The notes under the pieces: generated by a model
Database searches by the model: none
Seen by the model: the letters and a program-made list of their open reading frames with translations, nothing else
What the model was told of the DNA's origin: nothing
Shown: one piece after another, positions 28,738 through 37,821 of the stretch
Position numbering within the stretch: position 1 is the stretch's first letter
How the letters are laid out: every line of letters begins with the position of its first letter
Assembly (NCBI RefSeq): GCF_001941505.1
Contig: NZ_CP009248.1
Coordinates: 372,001 to 436,000 of the forward strand
Source: Corynebacterium sphenisci DSM 44792
Lineage (GTDB): Bacteria > Actinomycetota > Actinomycetes > Mycobacteriales > Mycobacteriaceae
Direction of reading: 5' to 3'
Length of the DNA: 64,000 bases
Translations under genes and position numbers: made by a program

Positions 28738-30071
28738 CCGGCGGGGCCGGCGGGCCGGTGCTGCACTGCTGGGGCCCCGAGGCCGGCCCGCCGGAGGGGG
28801 ACGCCGCCCGGATCGCCGCCTTCCTCGCCGGGCACGGCGCGCCGGAGCTGGTGATCGTGCCCTCCTACTGGGGCGCCCGGCGCCGGGAGCTGCTCGCCCG
28901 CCGGTTGCTCGACGCCGGCGCGGATCCGCGGCTGTGCCCCCTGGCGGAGGCGCTCACCGGCCTGGAGCCGCCGCTGTCGCCGCGCAGCGTGCTGGTGGAG
29001 GTGGAGCGCGACCGGCTCTGCCTGGTGGAGCTGGACTACCCCGGCCGCGGCGGGGACTGCCGGCTGCTGCACCGCGACGGGGCGGTGGTGGACGTGGTGC
29101 TCGACGCGGTGGGCGTGGACGTCAGCCGCCCCGGCGCCGGACCGGCCGAGGCCGACGCCGCCGGGGAATCGGCCCTGGAGTTCATCATCGCCGCCGAACC
29201 CGGGCACCGCCTGGTGGAGGATCTGCGCCGCCGCGGGGCGGTGACGTTCACGGTGCCGGTGCCGCTGCTCGCCGAGGGCGCCCGGCGCACCGGGCCGACG
29301 CCGCCGCCCGGGGAGGCCCCCGAACCCGCCGGGCCGGGGGTTCCGGGGGAACCCGCGCCGGCGGATCCCGGGGATCCGGGGGCCGTGGCGGAGGCGGATC
29401 CCGGGGAGGCCGCCGACCCCGGGGACGAGTTGGGCATCGCCCGGCTGCGCGCCCGGGTGCGGCGCGGGCGGGCGGTCGGTCGGTCGCGCCGGGCGGCCCT
29501 GGCGCGGGTGGTGCCGCCGGCGCTCGCCGGGCTGGCCGCGGCGGCGCTCATCGCCGCCGCGGTCGCCCTGGCCCCCGAGGCGACGCCACCGCAGCCGGAC
29601 GCCCGCGCCCCCGCCGGGACCGCGGCGCCGGCCCGCCCCGCGCCGCCGGCGGCGGAGCCCGCCCCGGTGCGCCTGGCCGGGGCGGGGGTGGCGGTGACGC
29701 TGCCCGCCGGCTGGCGGGAGGTCCCCGGGGCGGTGCCCGGGCTGCTCGTCGCCCATGACGGGGGGCCGATGCGGATCCTGCTCACCGCCGGCGGGGTGGC
29801 CGCCGATCTCGACCCGGCCGGGCTGGCCGAGGCGCTGCGCGCCCGCGCCGCCGCGGATCCCGCCCTGGGCCGGGTGCGCCTGGACGGGGCGGGCCCGGCG
29901 GCGCGGGTGGTCCTCGAGGAGCGCCCCGGTGACGGCACCGTGGTGCTGTGGCGGCACCGTCTCGTCGACGGGGTGCAGCTCAGCGTGGGCTGCCAGTTCC
30001 GCGGCGGCACCGTGCCGCAGATCCGGCCCGTCTGCGAGGCCGCGGTGTCCGGGGCGGAGCCGGCCCCCTGA
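28734..30071 (+). CDS. Type VII secretion-associated protein, Rv3446c-like
   Basis: The protein has 445 residues. It has a soluble N-terminal domain (1-180), a Pro/Glu-rich linker, one membrane helix near 262-282, and a C-terminal extracytoplasmic domain beginning around VRLAGAGVAVTLPAGWREVPG. This bipartite layout and the position after eccC match the Rv3446c family found in ESX-4 loci. GTG 28734 overlaps the eccC stop. The function in secretion is not established. The WXG100 genes follow after 133 bases and their own promoter. Confidence 0.75.
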   Translation: MTGGAGGPVLHCWGPEAGPPEGDAARIAAFLAGHGAPELVIVPSYWGARRRELLARRLLDAGADPRLCPLAEALTGLEPPLSPRSVLVEVERDRLCLVELDYPGRGGDCRLLHRDGAVVDVVLDAVGVDVSRPGAGPAEADAAGESALEFIIAAEPGHRLVEDLRRRGAVTFTVPVPLLAEGARRTGPTPPPGEAPEPAGPGVPGEPAPADPGDPGAVAEADPGEAADPGDELGIARLRARVRRGRAVGRSRRAALARVVPPALAGLAAAALIAAAVALAPEATPPQPDARAPAGTAAPARPAPPAAEPAPVRLAGAGVAVTLPAGWREVPGAVPGLLVAHDGGPMRILLTAGGVAADLDPAGLAEALRARAAADPALGRVRLDGAGPAARVVLEERPGDGTVVLWRHRLVDGVQLSVGCQFRGGTVPQIRPVCEAAVSGAEPAP

Positions 30072-30100
30072 GCGGCGGCCGGTGGTTTTCCCGGCTCACC

Positions 30101-30127
30101 GGGAACCGGGGCGGCGCCGGCGGCGTC
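30101..30127 (+). promoter_or_regulatory. ECF-sigma type promoter before the WXG100 pair
   Basis: GGGAAC at 30101-30106, 17-base spacer, CGTC at 30124-30127, followed by CAAGGGGTG. The start codon of the first WXG100 gene is 77 bases downstream. It is one of seven such sites in the window. Confidence 0.75.
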
Positions 30128-30204
30128 CAAGGGGTGGCGGCCCGAACAGGCGGGCCGCCGTCGACACGGGTCCCCGGGGGGCCCGGGAAGGAAGGGGGGA
30201 ACGC

Positions 30205-30534
30205 GTGAGCAACGCACTGTTCACCACCGAATCCAGCACCATGATGACCACGGCCGCCCAGGTCGACGGGGTCAACGCGGAGGTCCAGGGCGAGCTGGGC
30301 CGGCTGCGCGGCACCGTGGACGGCCTCGCCGGGTCCTGGCAGGGCCAGGCCAAGCACGCCTTCGACGAGCTGATGCTGCGCTGGGACCAGGCCGCGGTGC
30401 GGCTCTCCGGGGCGCTGGGGGACATCTCCGAGACGATCCGGGCCAATTCGCGCTCCTTCGACGCCGGCGAGGACGCCGCGGTGGGGGATCTGCACCGGGT
30501 CGCCGCCGGCGGCGCGGGCCTGCTCAACCTGTGA
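30205..30534 (+). CDS. esxU: WXG100 family protein, EsxU-like
   Basis: Small helical-hairpin protein of 109 residues with the turn motif Trp45-Gln46-Gly47 in GSWQGQAK. It starts at GTG 30205 behind AAGGAAGGGGGG. WXG100 proteins are secreted as four-helix dimers by type VII systems. The partner is encoded 43 bases downstream. In mycobacterial ESX-4 the equivalent pair is esxU/esxT between the secretion genes and rplM, as here. The C-terminal extension (residues 85-109) is slightly longer than usual. Confidence 0.85.
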   Translation: MSNALFTTESSTMMTTAAQVDGVNAEVQGELGRLRGTVDGLAGSWQGQAKHAFDELMLRWDQAAVRLSGALGDISETIRANSRSFDAGEDAAVGDLHRVAAGGAGLLNL

Positions 30535-30577
30535 GCGCCCGCCGGCGCCGCAGCACCATCGACCAAGGGGAGGAACA

Positions 30578-30868
30578 ATGACCGACACCATCCGCTACCA
30601 GTTCGGCGGGATCGCCGCCGCCGTCGACGACATCCGGGGCACCTCCGGGCGGATCCAGGGGCTGCTGGAGGAGCTCAAGGCCCGGATCCGGCCGATGACC
30701 GCCACCTGGCAGGGCGATTCCGCGGCCGCCTACGAGGAGGCCCAGGCGCGCTGGGACGCCGCCGCCGCGGAGCTGAACATGATCCTGGAGGCCATCGCCC
30801 GCACCGTGGGCGAGGGCAATGACCGGATGGCCGACATCAACCGGCAGGCCGCGGCCAGCTGGGCCTGA
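30578..30868 (+). CDS. esxT: WXG100 family protein, EsxT-like
   Basis: Partner of the preceding protein, 96 residues, with Trp44-Gln45-Gly46 in ATWQGDSAAAYEE. The length and helix-turn-helix pattern are those of ESAT-6-like proteins. GGGGAGGAACA precedes ATG 30578. No strong YxxxD/E tail is visible at the very end, so the export signal may be supplied by the dimer partner. A 280-base gap with an rplM leader follows. Confidence 0.88.
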   Translation: MTDTIRYQFGGIAAAVDDIRGTSGRIQGLLEELKARIRPMTATWQGDSAAAYEEAQARWDAAAAELNMILEAIARTVGEGNDRMADINRQAAASWA

Positions 30869-31148
30869 ACCGGACGCCGCCCGCCGCGCCCGCCCCCGGC
30901 CCCGGGGGTGGGCGCGGCCGCCCGCGTGGCACCCGGCCGGCAGGGGGCGCCACGTGCGGGGACGTGGTTTGGCGGGAAGGGCCGACGGACGGTAAAGTCG
31001 TCGACCTGTGTGCGCGCGTCCCGCGCCGCCGGCCGGCTCACCCGGTCGCGGCGCCGGGCGGCATGCCTCCCCGGGTCCCCACCGGCCGCCGGGGCGGGAG
31101 GGCGCGCACGCCGGCCGGCAGTCGCTTTCGAGAAGCAAGGAGTCATCT

Positions 31149-31592
31149 GTGACTACTTTCCACCCCAAGGACGGTGACATCGAGCGCAAGTGGTACGTCA
31201 TCGACGCCACCGACGTGCGCCTCGGCCGTCTGGCCACCCACGCCGCCAATCTGCTGCGCGGCAAGGGCAAGGCCTACTACGCCCCCAACGTCGACTGCGG
31301 TGACCACGTGGTCATCATCAACGCCGACAAGGTGGCCATCTCCTCCAACAAGCGGGACCGCGAGATGCGCTACCGCCACTCGGGCTTCCCGGGTGGTCTG
31401 AAGTCCATGACCCTGGGCCGCTCCCTCGAGGTGCACCCGGAGCGGGTCGTCGCCGAGGCGATCGAGGGCATGATGCCGCACACCAAGCTCTCCCGCGCCT
31501 CCGTCAAGAAGCTGCACGTCTACGCCGGCGCCGAGCACCCGCACGGCTCCAAGAACCCCGAGAACTACGAGATCAAGGCGGTGGCCCAGTGA
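31149..31592 (+). CDS. rplM: 50S ribosomal protein L13
   Basis: Early-assembly large-subunit protein of 147 residues, with the motifs [16 protein letters not shown] and [16 protein letters not shown] 31149 is preceded by AAGGAG. The 280-base leader before it (30869-31148) contains no gene I can support and probably holds the rplM promoter and an autoregulatory leader. It overlaps rpsI by GTGA. Confidence 0.98.
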   Translation: MTTFHPKDGDIERKWYVIDATDVRLGRLATHAANLLRGKGKAYYAPNVDCGDHVVIINADKVAISSNKRDREMRYRHSGFPGGLKSMTLGRSLEVHPERVVAEAIEGMMPHTKLSRASVKKLHVYAGAEHPHGSKNPENYEIKAVAQ

Positions 31593-32149
31593 CGAACCCC
31601 GAGAACACCGAGAACCAGGTCGAGGCCGGCGAGGCCACCTTCGACGACGTGCAGGCCGCCGCGGCCTCCGCCACCGAGGGCTTCACCGCCACCATCGGCG
31701 ACGTGGTCGCCGAGGAGGCCCCCGCCGAGGAGGCCGTGGTCGAGGTGCAGCCCGCCACCCTGGAGAACCCGATCCAGACCGTGGGCCGGCGCAAGCGCGC
31801 CGTCGCCCGGGTGATCCTCACCGCCGGCACCGGCAAGATCGAGTGCAACGGCCGCGAGCTGGAGGACTACTTCCCGAACAAGCTGCACCAGCAGGAGATC
31901 AAGGATCCGCTGGTGCTGGTGGAGCGGCAGGATCAGTTCGACATCCGCGCCCGGATCCACGGCGGCGGCCCCTCCGGCCAGGCCGGCGCGCTGCGCCTGG
32001 CCATCGCCCGCGCCCTCAACGAGTACAACCCGGAGGAGCGCGGCGTGCTGAAGAAGGCCGGGTTCCTCACCCGCGACGCCCGCGCCGTGGAGCGCAAGAA
32101 GGCCGGCCTGCACAAGGCCCGCCGCGCCCCGCAGTACTCCAAGCGCTAA
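31589..32149 (+). CDS. rpsI: 30S ribosomal protein S9 with acidic N-terminal extension
   Basis: S9 core (residues 60-186) includes [11 protein letters not shown] and the invariant end APQYSKR that reaches the P-site tRNA. The first 55 residues are an acidic Glu/Ala/Thr-rich extension, also known in actinobacterial S9. The GTG start overlaps the rplM stop. In relatives glmM follows closely; here about 12.5 kb of other genes intervene. Confidence 0.98.
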   Translation: MTNPENTENQVEAGEATFDDVQAAAASATEGFTATIGDVVAEEAPAEEAVVEVQPATLENPIQTVGRRKRAVARVILTAGTGKIECNGRELEDYFPNKLHQQEIKDPLVLVERQDQFDIRARIHGGGPSGQAGALRLAIARALNEYNPEERGVLKKAGFLTRDARAVERKKAGLHKARRAPQYSKR

Positions 32150-32172
32150 ACCGCCCGCACCGGCCCGGGCCC

Positions 32173-32219
32173 GACGCCCCGCATGCCCCGCGCCCCGCGC
32201 GGCCGGCGTGCGGGGCGTC
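32173..32219 (+). terminator. Terminator after rpsI
   Basis: Arms GACGCCCCGCA (32173-32183) and its complement (32209-32219), extendable by further pairs including a T-G wobble. It marks the end of the core ribosomal block. Confidence 0.7.
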
Positions 32220-32287
32220 GCCGATCCCCGCCCCGGTGCTAGATTCATCTCACCCGACCACCGCCGCCGAGCAGCCCCGGAGCGCGC

Positions 32288-34216
32288 ATGAGCACCACCG
32301 CCGCAGCCCAGGACGCCCCCGCCGCCGCGGCCCCCCGGCCGGGCCGGATCCGGCGGGTCCCCGCCATCGACGGGCTGCGCGGCCTGGCGGTGGCCGCGGT
32401 GGTCGCCTACCACTTCTTCCGGCCGGTGCTGCCCGGCGGCTACCTGGGCGTGGACGTGTTCTTCGTGCTCTCCGGGTTCCTGATCACCTCCCTGCTGATC
32501 CGGGAGCACGCCACCACCGGCCGCATCGACCTGCCCCGGTTCTGGGTGCGCCGGGTGCGCCGGATCCTGCCCGCCGCGGTGCTGGTGCTGGTGGCCGGCA
32601 CCGCCGCCGCGGGGGCGGTCGGCGGGGATCCGGCGGTGGGCCTGGGCCTGCAGTTCGCCGGCACCCTGGCCTTCGTCAACAACTGGACCCAGATCGCCTC
32701 CGCCCAGTCCTACTTCGCCGACCAGGGGGTGCAGGTCTTCGCGCACTACTGGTCGCTGGCGGTGGAGGAGCAGTTCTACATCCTCTGGCCCCCGCTGGTC
32801 GCCGGCGGCTACCTCCTGCTGCGCCGCCGTCGCGGCCGGGGGCGGCGCCGGGTGGACCGCCCGGACGGGCGCTTCGGGCGCGCCCCGGTGGCGCTGGCCC
32901 TGGCCGGGGCCGCGGCGAGCGCGGCCTGGATGGCCCGGCTGCACCTCCCCGGCGAGGATCCCACCCGGGTGTACTACGGCACCGACACGCACGCCTTCGG
33001 GCTGCTCCTCGGGGCCGCCCTGGCCTTCGCGCTGACCACCGGGGCGCCCTCCCCGGTGGCGGACTCCTGGCCGCAGGACCGGGGCCCGCTGCGCGGGCGG
33101 GCCGCCGCCGCGGTCGCCGGGGTGGCCGGCCTCGGGGTGCTCGCCGTCTTGTTCGTGCTGCTGGCGGACACCGCGGACATCACCTACCGGGGCGGGCTGG
33201 CGGCCGCCTCGGCGGCCACCGCGGCGGTGCTGCTGTCCGTGGTGCGCGGCGCCGGGCCGGTGCCGGCGCTGTTCGGCACCGCGGTGATGCGCTGGCTGGG
33301 GGAGCGCTCCTTCAGCCTGTACCTGTGGCACTGGCCGGCGATGGTGCTCATCTCCGCGGTGCTGGCGCGCACCCCCGCCCGGGAGGTGCCCGCCCTGCCG
33401 GGGCTGCTCGCCCTGGCGGTGTCGCTGCCGGCGGCGCACTGGTCCTACCGGTGGGTGGAGACCCCGATCCGGCGCCGCGGCTACCGGGCGGTGGCCGCCG
33501 AGCTCGCCGCCGCCGCGCCACGGCTGCGCCTGGGGGTGCCGGCGACCGGGGTGGCGCTGGCCGCGGCGGCCGCGGTGGCCATCGCGACCGCCCCGCAGCA
33601 GACCCGGTTGGAGGCGGATCTCGCCGCGGCGGCGGCGACGCGGGATCGCGCGGAGGCCGCCGAGGACGCCGCGGTCACCGAGCACCGGGAGCTCCCCGAG
33701 GGCGATCGGATCACCGCGATCGGGGATTCGGTGCTGCTGGCCACCGCGGAGGCGCTGCGCGAGGAGTGGCCGGGCATCTACGTCGACGGGGCGGTGTCCC
33801 GGCACTGGGATGCGGTGCCGCCGATCCTCGAGGGGATGGAGGCCGCCGGCACCCTGGACCCCTTCGTGGTGCTCGGCTTCGGCACCAACGGCCCGGCCGC
33901 CGGGGCGGGCGAGGATCTGCTGGACCGGATCCTGGACTCCCTCGGCGAGGACCGGGTGGTGGTGCTGGTGCTGCCCTACGGGGACCGCTGGTACATGCCG
34001 GAGGCGGAGGCGGAGGTGCTCGCCGCGGCCCGGGCCCGGGACAACGTCTACGTCGCGGACTGGTGCCATGCCGCGAAGGCGGACCGCGACCGGCTGCGCG
34101 CGGACCTGGTGCACCCCACCCCGCCGGGGGCGGTGGCCTACGTCGCCGCGATCCGCCGGGCCCTGGACCAGTGGGCCGAGGATGACAAGGAGATCCCCGG
34201 GGTCTGCGGCACCTGA
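32288..34216 (+). CDS. OafA/YrhL-type membrane acyltransferase with SGNH domain
   Basis: The protein has 642 residues. The N-terminal acyltransferase-3 domain (about 25-400, ten or so helices) starts with the family motif AIDGLRGLAVAAVVAYHFF, whose His is catalytic, and includes GGYLGVDVFFVLSGFLIT. The C-terminal part (about 475-640) is an SGNH hydrolase-like domain starting AIGDSVLLAT and ending near DLVHPTPPG. Such proteins O-acetylate or succinylate cell-surface polysaccharides or lipids. A TAGATT box lies at 32240-32245. It is convergent with the peptide-transporter operon. The target polymer cannot be told. Confidence 0.85.
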   Translation: MSTTAAAQDAPAAAAPRPGRIRRVPAIDGLRGLAVAAVVAYHFFRPVLPGGYLGVDVFFVLSGFLITSLLIREHATTGRIDLPRFWVRRVRRILPAAVLVLVAGTAAAGAVGGDPAVGLGLQFAGTLAFVNNWTQIASAQSYFADQGVQVFAHYWSLAVEEQFYILWPPLVAGGYLLLRRRRGRGRRRVDRPDGRFGRAPVALALAGAAASAAWMARLHLPGEDPTRVYYGTDTHAFGLLLGAALAFALTTGAPSPVADSWPQDRGPLRGRAAAAVAGVAGLGVLAVLFVLLADTADITYRGGLAAASAATAAVLLSVVRGAGPVPALFGTAVMRWLGERSFSLYLWHWPAMVLISAVLARTPAREVPALPGLLALAVSLPAAHWSYRWVETPIRRRGYRAVAAELAAAAPRLRLGVPATGVALAAAAAVAIATAPQQTRLEADLAAAAATRDRAEAAEDAAVTEHRELPEGDRITAIGDSVLLATAEALREEWPGIYVDGAVSRHWDAVPPILEGMEAAGTLDPFVVLGFGTNGPAAGAGEDLLDRILDSLGEDRVVVLVLPYGDRWYMPEAEAEVLAAARARDNVYVADWCHAAKADRDRLRADLVHPTPPGAVAYVAAIRRALDQWAEDDKEIPGVCGT

Positions 34217-34266
34217 TGCGCCCCCGCCCCGGCACCGGCCGCGGGGTCCGGCGCCGGGGGAGGGGA

Positions 34267-35949
34267 TCAGCCGAGCAGCCGCCCGGCGGCGGCGCCGGGG
34301 ATGGCCTCCAGCAGCCGCCGGGTGTAGTCCTCCCGGGGATCCTCGAAGAGCTCGTCGGTGGGGCGGTGCTCCACCACCCGGCCGGCCTCCATCACGATCA
34401 CCTCATCGGCGACCTGGCGCACCACCGCCAGATCGTGGGTGATGAAGAGGTAGGCCAGGTCCAGCTCCTCCTGCAGTTCCGCGAGCAGCTCCAGAACCTG
34501 GGCCTGCACGATCACGTCCAGGGCGCTGACCGCCTCATCGCAGACCACCACCTCCGGGTTCAGCGCCAGGGCGCGGGCGATCGCCACCCGCTGCCGCTGC
34601 CCGCCGGAGAGCTCCCCGGGGAAGCGCCGGCCCATCGCCCGGGGCAGCGCCACCCGGTCCAGCAGCTCCGCCACCCGGGCCTCCCGTTCGGCCCGGTCCC
34701 CGATTTTGTGGATCCGCAGCGGCTCCTCGACCGCGGCGTGCACTGAGCGCATCGGGTCCAGGGTGGCGTAGGGGTTCTGGAAGATCGGCTGGATCCGGCG
34801 GCGCAGCGCCAGCTCCGCCCGCCGGTCCCGGCCGTGCACCGGCTCCCCGTCGAAGAGCACCCGCCCCGCGGTGGGCGCCAGCAGGCCCAGGGCCATGTTC
34901 GCCACCGTGGACTTGCCGGAGCCGGATTCGCCGACGATGCCGATGGTGCGGCCCTGCCGCAGGGTGAAGCCGACCCCGTCCACGGCGGTGAAGGAGTCCT
35001 TCCGCCAGGGCCGGTCCCCGGGCACGGTGAACTCCCGGCGCAGGCCCTCGGCGACGAGCATCTCCCGGCATTCCGCGTCCGGGCGGGTGGGCGTGGTGGC
35101 CACCCGGTCGCCGCGGCGGGCCGCCAGCGAGGGCGCCGCCGCGATGAGCCGGCGGGTGTAGGGGTGCCGGGGGTCGGCGAGCACCTCGGCGGCCGGGCCG
35201 GCCTCCACCACCCGGCCGCGCTCCATCACCACCAGCCGGTCCGCCCGGTCGGCGGCCAGTCCCAGGTCGTGGGTGATCAGCAGCACCGCGGTGCCGAGCT
35301 CCCGGGTGAGGGTGCCCAGGTGGTCCAGGATCCGCTTGGCCACGGTGACGTCCAGGGCGGAGGTCGGCTCATCGGCGATGAGCAGCTTCGGCCGGGCGGC
35401 CAGGCCCATCGCGATCAGGGCGCGCTGGCGCATGCCCCCGGAGAACTGGTGCGGGTACTGGTCCTGGCGGCGGGCGGCGTCCTCCAGCCCGGCCTCCTCC
35501 AGCAGCTCCGCGGCCCGGGCGTGCGCCGCGGAGCCGGCGGCGATGTTGTTCGCCCGCAGGGACTCCCGGATCTGGGCGCCGACGGTCCACACCGGGTTGA
35601 GGTTGGTCATCGGGTCCTGCGGCACCAGGCCGATCCCGGTGCCCCGGATGGACTCGAACTCGCGGTCGCCGTAGCCGGTGACGTCGACCCCGTCGAAGAC
35701 GATGCGGCCGCCGGTGACCCGGCCGCCGGCGGGCAGCAGGCCCATCGCGGCGTGCACCACGGTGGATTTGCCGGAGCCGGATTCGCCGACGATGGCGACG
35801 GTCTCCCCGGCGTGCACGATGAGGTCCACCCCGTGCACCACCTCGGTGCCGCCCTTCCCGCGTTCGGCGGGGAAGGCGATCGCCAGGTCGGTGATCTCCA
35901 GCAGCGGGCCGGCCCCGGCGGCGGATGCGGATGCGGCGGTGGCGCTCAT
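34267..35949 (-). CDS. Oligopeptide ABC transporter, fused tandem ATPases (DppD-DppF type)
   Basis: Protein of 560 residues holding two complete ATPase domains in one chain. Domain 1 has Walker [10 protein letters not shown] (55-63), signature FSGGMRQR and Walker B LLIADEP. Domain 2 has a second GESGSGKST near 340, LSGGQRQR and [12 protein letters not shown]. The extra C-terminal sequences after each domain (HPYTRRL, DYTRRLL) are typical of the Opp/Dpp family. It overlaps the upstream permease gene by ATGA and is the last gene of a four-gene operon. Confidence 0.92.
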   Translation of the reverse strand: MSATAASASAAGAGPLLEITDLAIAFPAERGKGGTEVVHGVDLIVHAGETVAIVGESGSGKSTVVHAAMGLLPAGGRVTGGRIVFDGVDVTGYGDREFESIRGTGIGLVPQDPMTNLNPVWTVGAQIRESLRANNIAAGSAAHARAAELLEEAGLEDAARRQDQYPHQFSGGMRQRALIAMGLAARPKLLIADEPTSALDVTVAKRILDHLGTLTRELGTAVLLITHDLGLAADRADRLVVMERGRVVEAGPAAEVLADPRHPYTRRLIAAAPSLAARRGDRVATTPTRPDAECREMLVAEGLRREFTVPGDRPWRKDSFTAVDGVGFTLRQGRTIGIVGESGSGKSTVANMALGLLAPTAGRVLFDGEPVHGRDRRAELALRRRIQPIFQNPYATLDPMRSVHAAVEEPLRIHKIGDRAEREARVAELLDRVALPRAMGRRFPGELSGGQRQRVAIARALALNPEVVVCDEAVSALDVIVQAQVLELLAELQEELDLAYLFITHDLAVVRQVADEVIVMEAGRVVEHRPTDELFEDPREDYTRRLLEAIPGAAAGRLLG

Positions 35950-36896
35950 CGGCGGCGCTCCTTCGGGTCGAGGGAGTCCTTCAGGGCGTCGCCCATGAGG
36001 ATGAATCCCAGCACGGTCAGGGCCAGCGCGGCGGCCGGCCAGAAGAGGTTGTGCGGGGCCTGGCGCAGCACCTGCTGGGCCACGGAGATGTCATTGCCCC
36101 AGCTGACGGTGGTCGGCGGCAGGCCGATGCCGAGATACGACAGGGTCGCCTCGGCGACGATGTAGATGCCCAGCGAGGTCGTCGCCATGACGATCACCGG
36201 GGCCAGGCAGTTCGGCAGCACATGCCGGAACAGCACCCCCGGCCGGGAGAGCCCCAGGGCGCGGGCGGCGAGCACGTACTCCTCGTTCTTCACGGTGAGC
36301 ACCGCGCCGCGCACCACCCGGGCCATCTGCGGCCAGCCGAAGGCGGCGAGCACCAGGATCACCGAGCCGGTGGAGCGGTCGGTGAACAGCTGCATGAGCA
36401 CGATCCCGGCGAGGATCAGCGGGATCGCGAAGAACACGTCGGTGAGCCGGGAGAGCACCGCGTCCACCCAGCCGCCGACGAAGCCCGCGGTGGCGCCGAT
36501 GAGCACCCCGACCGCGGTGACCAGGGCGGTGACCCCGATCCCGGTGACCACCGAGGCCCGCGCCCCGTGGATCACCCGGGCGTAGACGTCGTAGCCCTGC
36601 TGGGTGAAGCCCATCGGGTGCCCGGGGCGGGCCGGGGACAGCGAGTCCATCAGGTTCCCGGCGGTGGGGTCGGTGCTGGTGAACAGCCCCGGGGCGGCGG
36701 CGACGGCCACCACCAGGGCGATGATCGCCGCGGAGACCCAGAACAGCGGGCGGCGGCGCAGATCCCGCCAGGCGGTGGCCCACATCCCGGCGGGCGGGGC
36801 GTCGTCGGGGGCGGCGAGGCCGGCGCGCTGCGCGGCGATCTCGGCGTCGCGGTCGTCGATGGGGGCGACGTAGCGGTCGCGCGAAGGCTCAGGCAT
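35946..36896 (-). CDS. Oligopeptide ABC transporter permease (DppC/OppC type)
   Basis: Membrane subunit of 316 residues with an N-terminal cytoplasmic tail and six helices. The EAA loop that docks on the ATPase reads VLAARALGLSRPGVLFRHVLPN. The motif DPTAGNLMDSLSPARPGHPMGFTQQGYDVYARVIHGAR before it is typical of OppC-class permeases. It overlaps DppB by eight bases and DppDF by four. Confidence 0.92.
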   Translation of the reverse strand: MPEPSRDRYVAPIDDRDAEIAAQRAGLAAPDDAPPAGMWATAWRDLRRRPLFWVSAAIIALVVAVAAAPGLFTSTDPTAGNLMDSLSPARPGHPMGFTQQGYDVYARVIHGARASVVTGIGVTALVTAVGVLIGATAGFVGGWVDAVLSRLTDVFFAIPLILAGIVLMQLFTDRSTGSVILVLAAFGWPQMARVVRGAVLTVKNEEYVLAARALGLSRPGVLFRHVLPNCLAPVIVMATTSLGIYIVAEATLSYLGIGLPPTTVSWGNDISVAQQVLRQAPHNLFWPAAALALTVLGFILMGDALKDSLDPKERRR

Positions 36897-37815
36897 AGCG
36901 GATCCTGGGGTCGAGGGCGGCGTAGAGCAGGTCGATGAGCAGGTTGGCGGCCATGTACAGGATCACCAGGATGGTGACCACGCTGACCACGGTGGGCGCC
37001 TCCCCGATCTGCACGGCGTGGAAGACCAGGCCGCCGATGCCGGGGATGTTGAAGATGCCCTCGGTGACGATCGCGCCGCCCATCAGGGCCGCCAGATCGG
37101 CGCCGATGAAGGTCACCACCGGGATGAGGGAGTTGCGCAGGATGTGCCGGCCGGTGACCTCCCGGGAGGGCAGGCCCTTGGCCCGGGCGGTGCGCACGAA
37201 GTCGGCGTGCCGGTTGGCGGCCACCTCGGAGCGGGTCAGCCGCAGCACGTAGGCCACCGACACCAGGCCCAGCACGAAGGCCGGCAGCAGCAGCTTCGCC
37301 ACCGTGGCGTCACCGCCCACGGTGGGCGAGACCACCCCCCAGCGCACCCCGAACAGGTACCGGGCGACGAAGCCCAGCACGAAGGTGGGGGTGGCGATGA
37401 CCAGCAGGGAGGCCACCAGCACGGTGGAGTCGAACAGGCCGCCCTTGCGCATCCCGGCGGCCACCCCGATGCCGATGCCGAGCACCGTCTCGATGAGGAT
37501 CGCCATCAGCGCCAGCTTGAAGGTCACGGGGAAGGCCAGGGCGATCTCGTCGGCCACCGAGCGCCCGGAGAAGGTGTCGCCCAGATCCAGGGTGAACACC
37601 CCCTTGAGGTACTCCCAGTACTGCACCAGGAAGGGGTCGTCCAGGTGGTACTGGGCGCGCAGCGCCGCCACCTGCTCCGGGGGCAGCGGCTTGTCCCCGG
37701 CCAGCGCGGCGATCGGGTCGCCGGGCATGGCGAAGACCATGGCGTAGATGAGCAGGGTGGCGCCGAAGAAGACCGGCACCATCTGCAGCACGCGTCGTCC
37801 GATGTACCAGGGCAT
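36889..37815 (-). CDS. Oligopeptide ABC transporter permease (DppB/OppB type)
   Basis: Membrane subunit of 308 residues. It begins MPWYIGRRVLQMVPVFFGATLL, the usual DppB opening, and has the EAA loop FVRTARAKGLPSREVTGRHILRNSL. It starts six bases after the binding-protein gene and pairs with DppC to form the pore. Confidence 0.92.
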   Translation of the reverse strand: MPWYIGRRVLQMVPVFFGATLLIYAMVFAMPGDPIAALAGDKPLPPEQVAALRAQYHLDDPFLVQYWEYLKGVFTLDLGDTFSGRSVADEIALAFPVTFKLALMAILIETVLGIGIGVAAGMRKGGLFDSTVLVASLLVIATPTFVLGFVARYLFGVRWGVVSPTVGGDATVAKLLLPAFVLGLVSVAYVLRLTRSEVAANRHADFVRTARAKGLPSREVTGRHILRNSLIPVVTFIGADLAALMGGAIVTEGIFNIPGIGGLVFHAVQIGEAPTVVSVVTILVILYMAANLLIDLLYAALDPRIRYA

Positions 37816-37821
37816 GGGCGA

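Noticed and set aside
25365..30071. 1568-codon frame overlapping eccC on the same strand
   Set aside because: Only its last part, in frame with the Rv3446c-like gene, is coding; the rest is a shadow of eccC.
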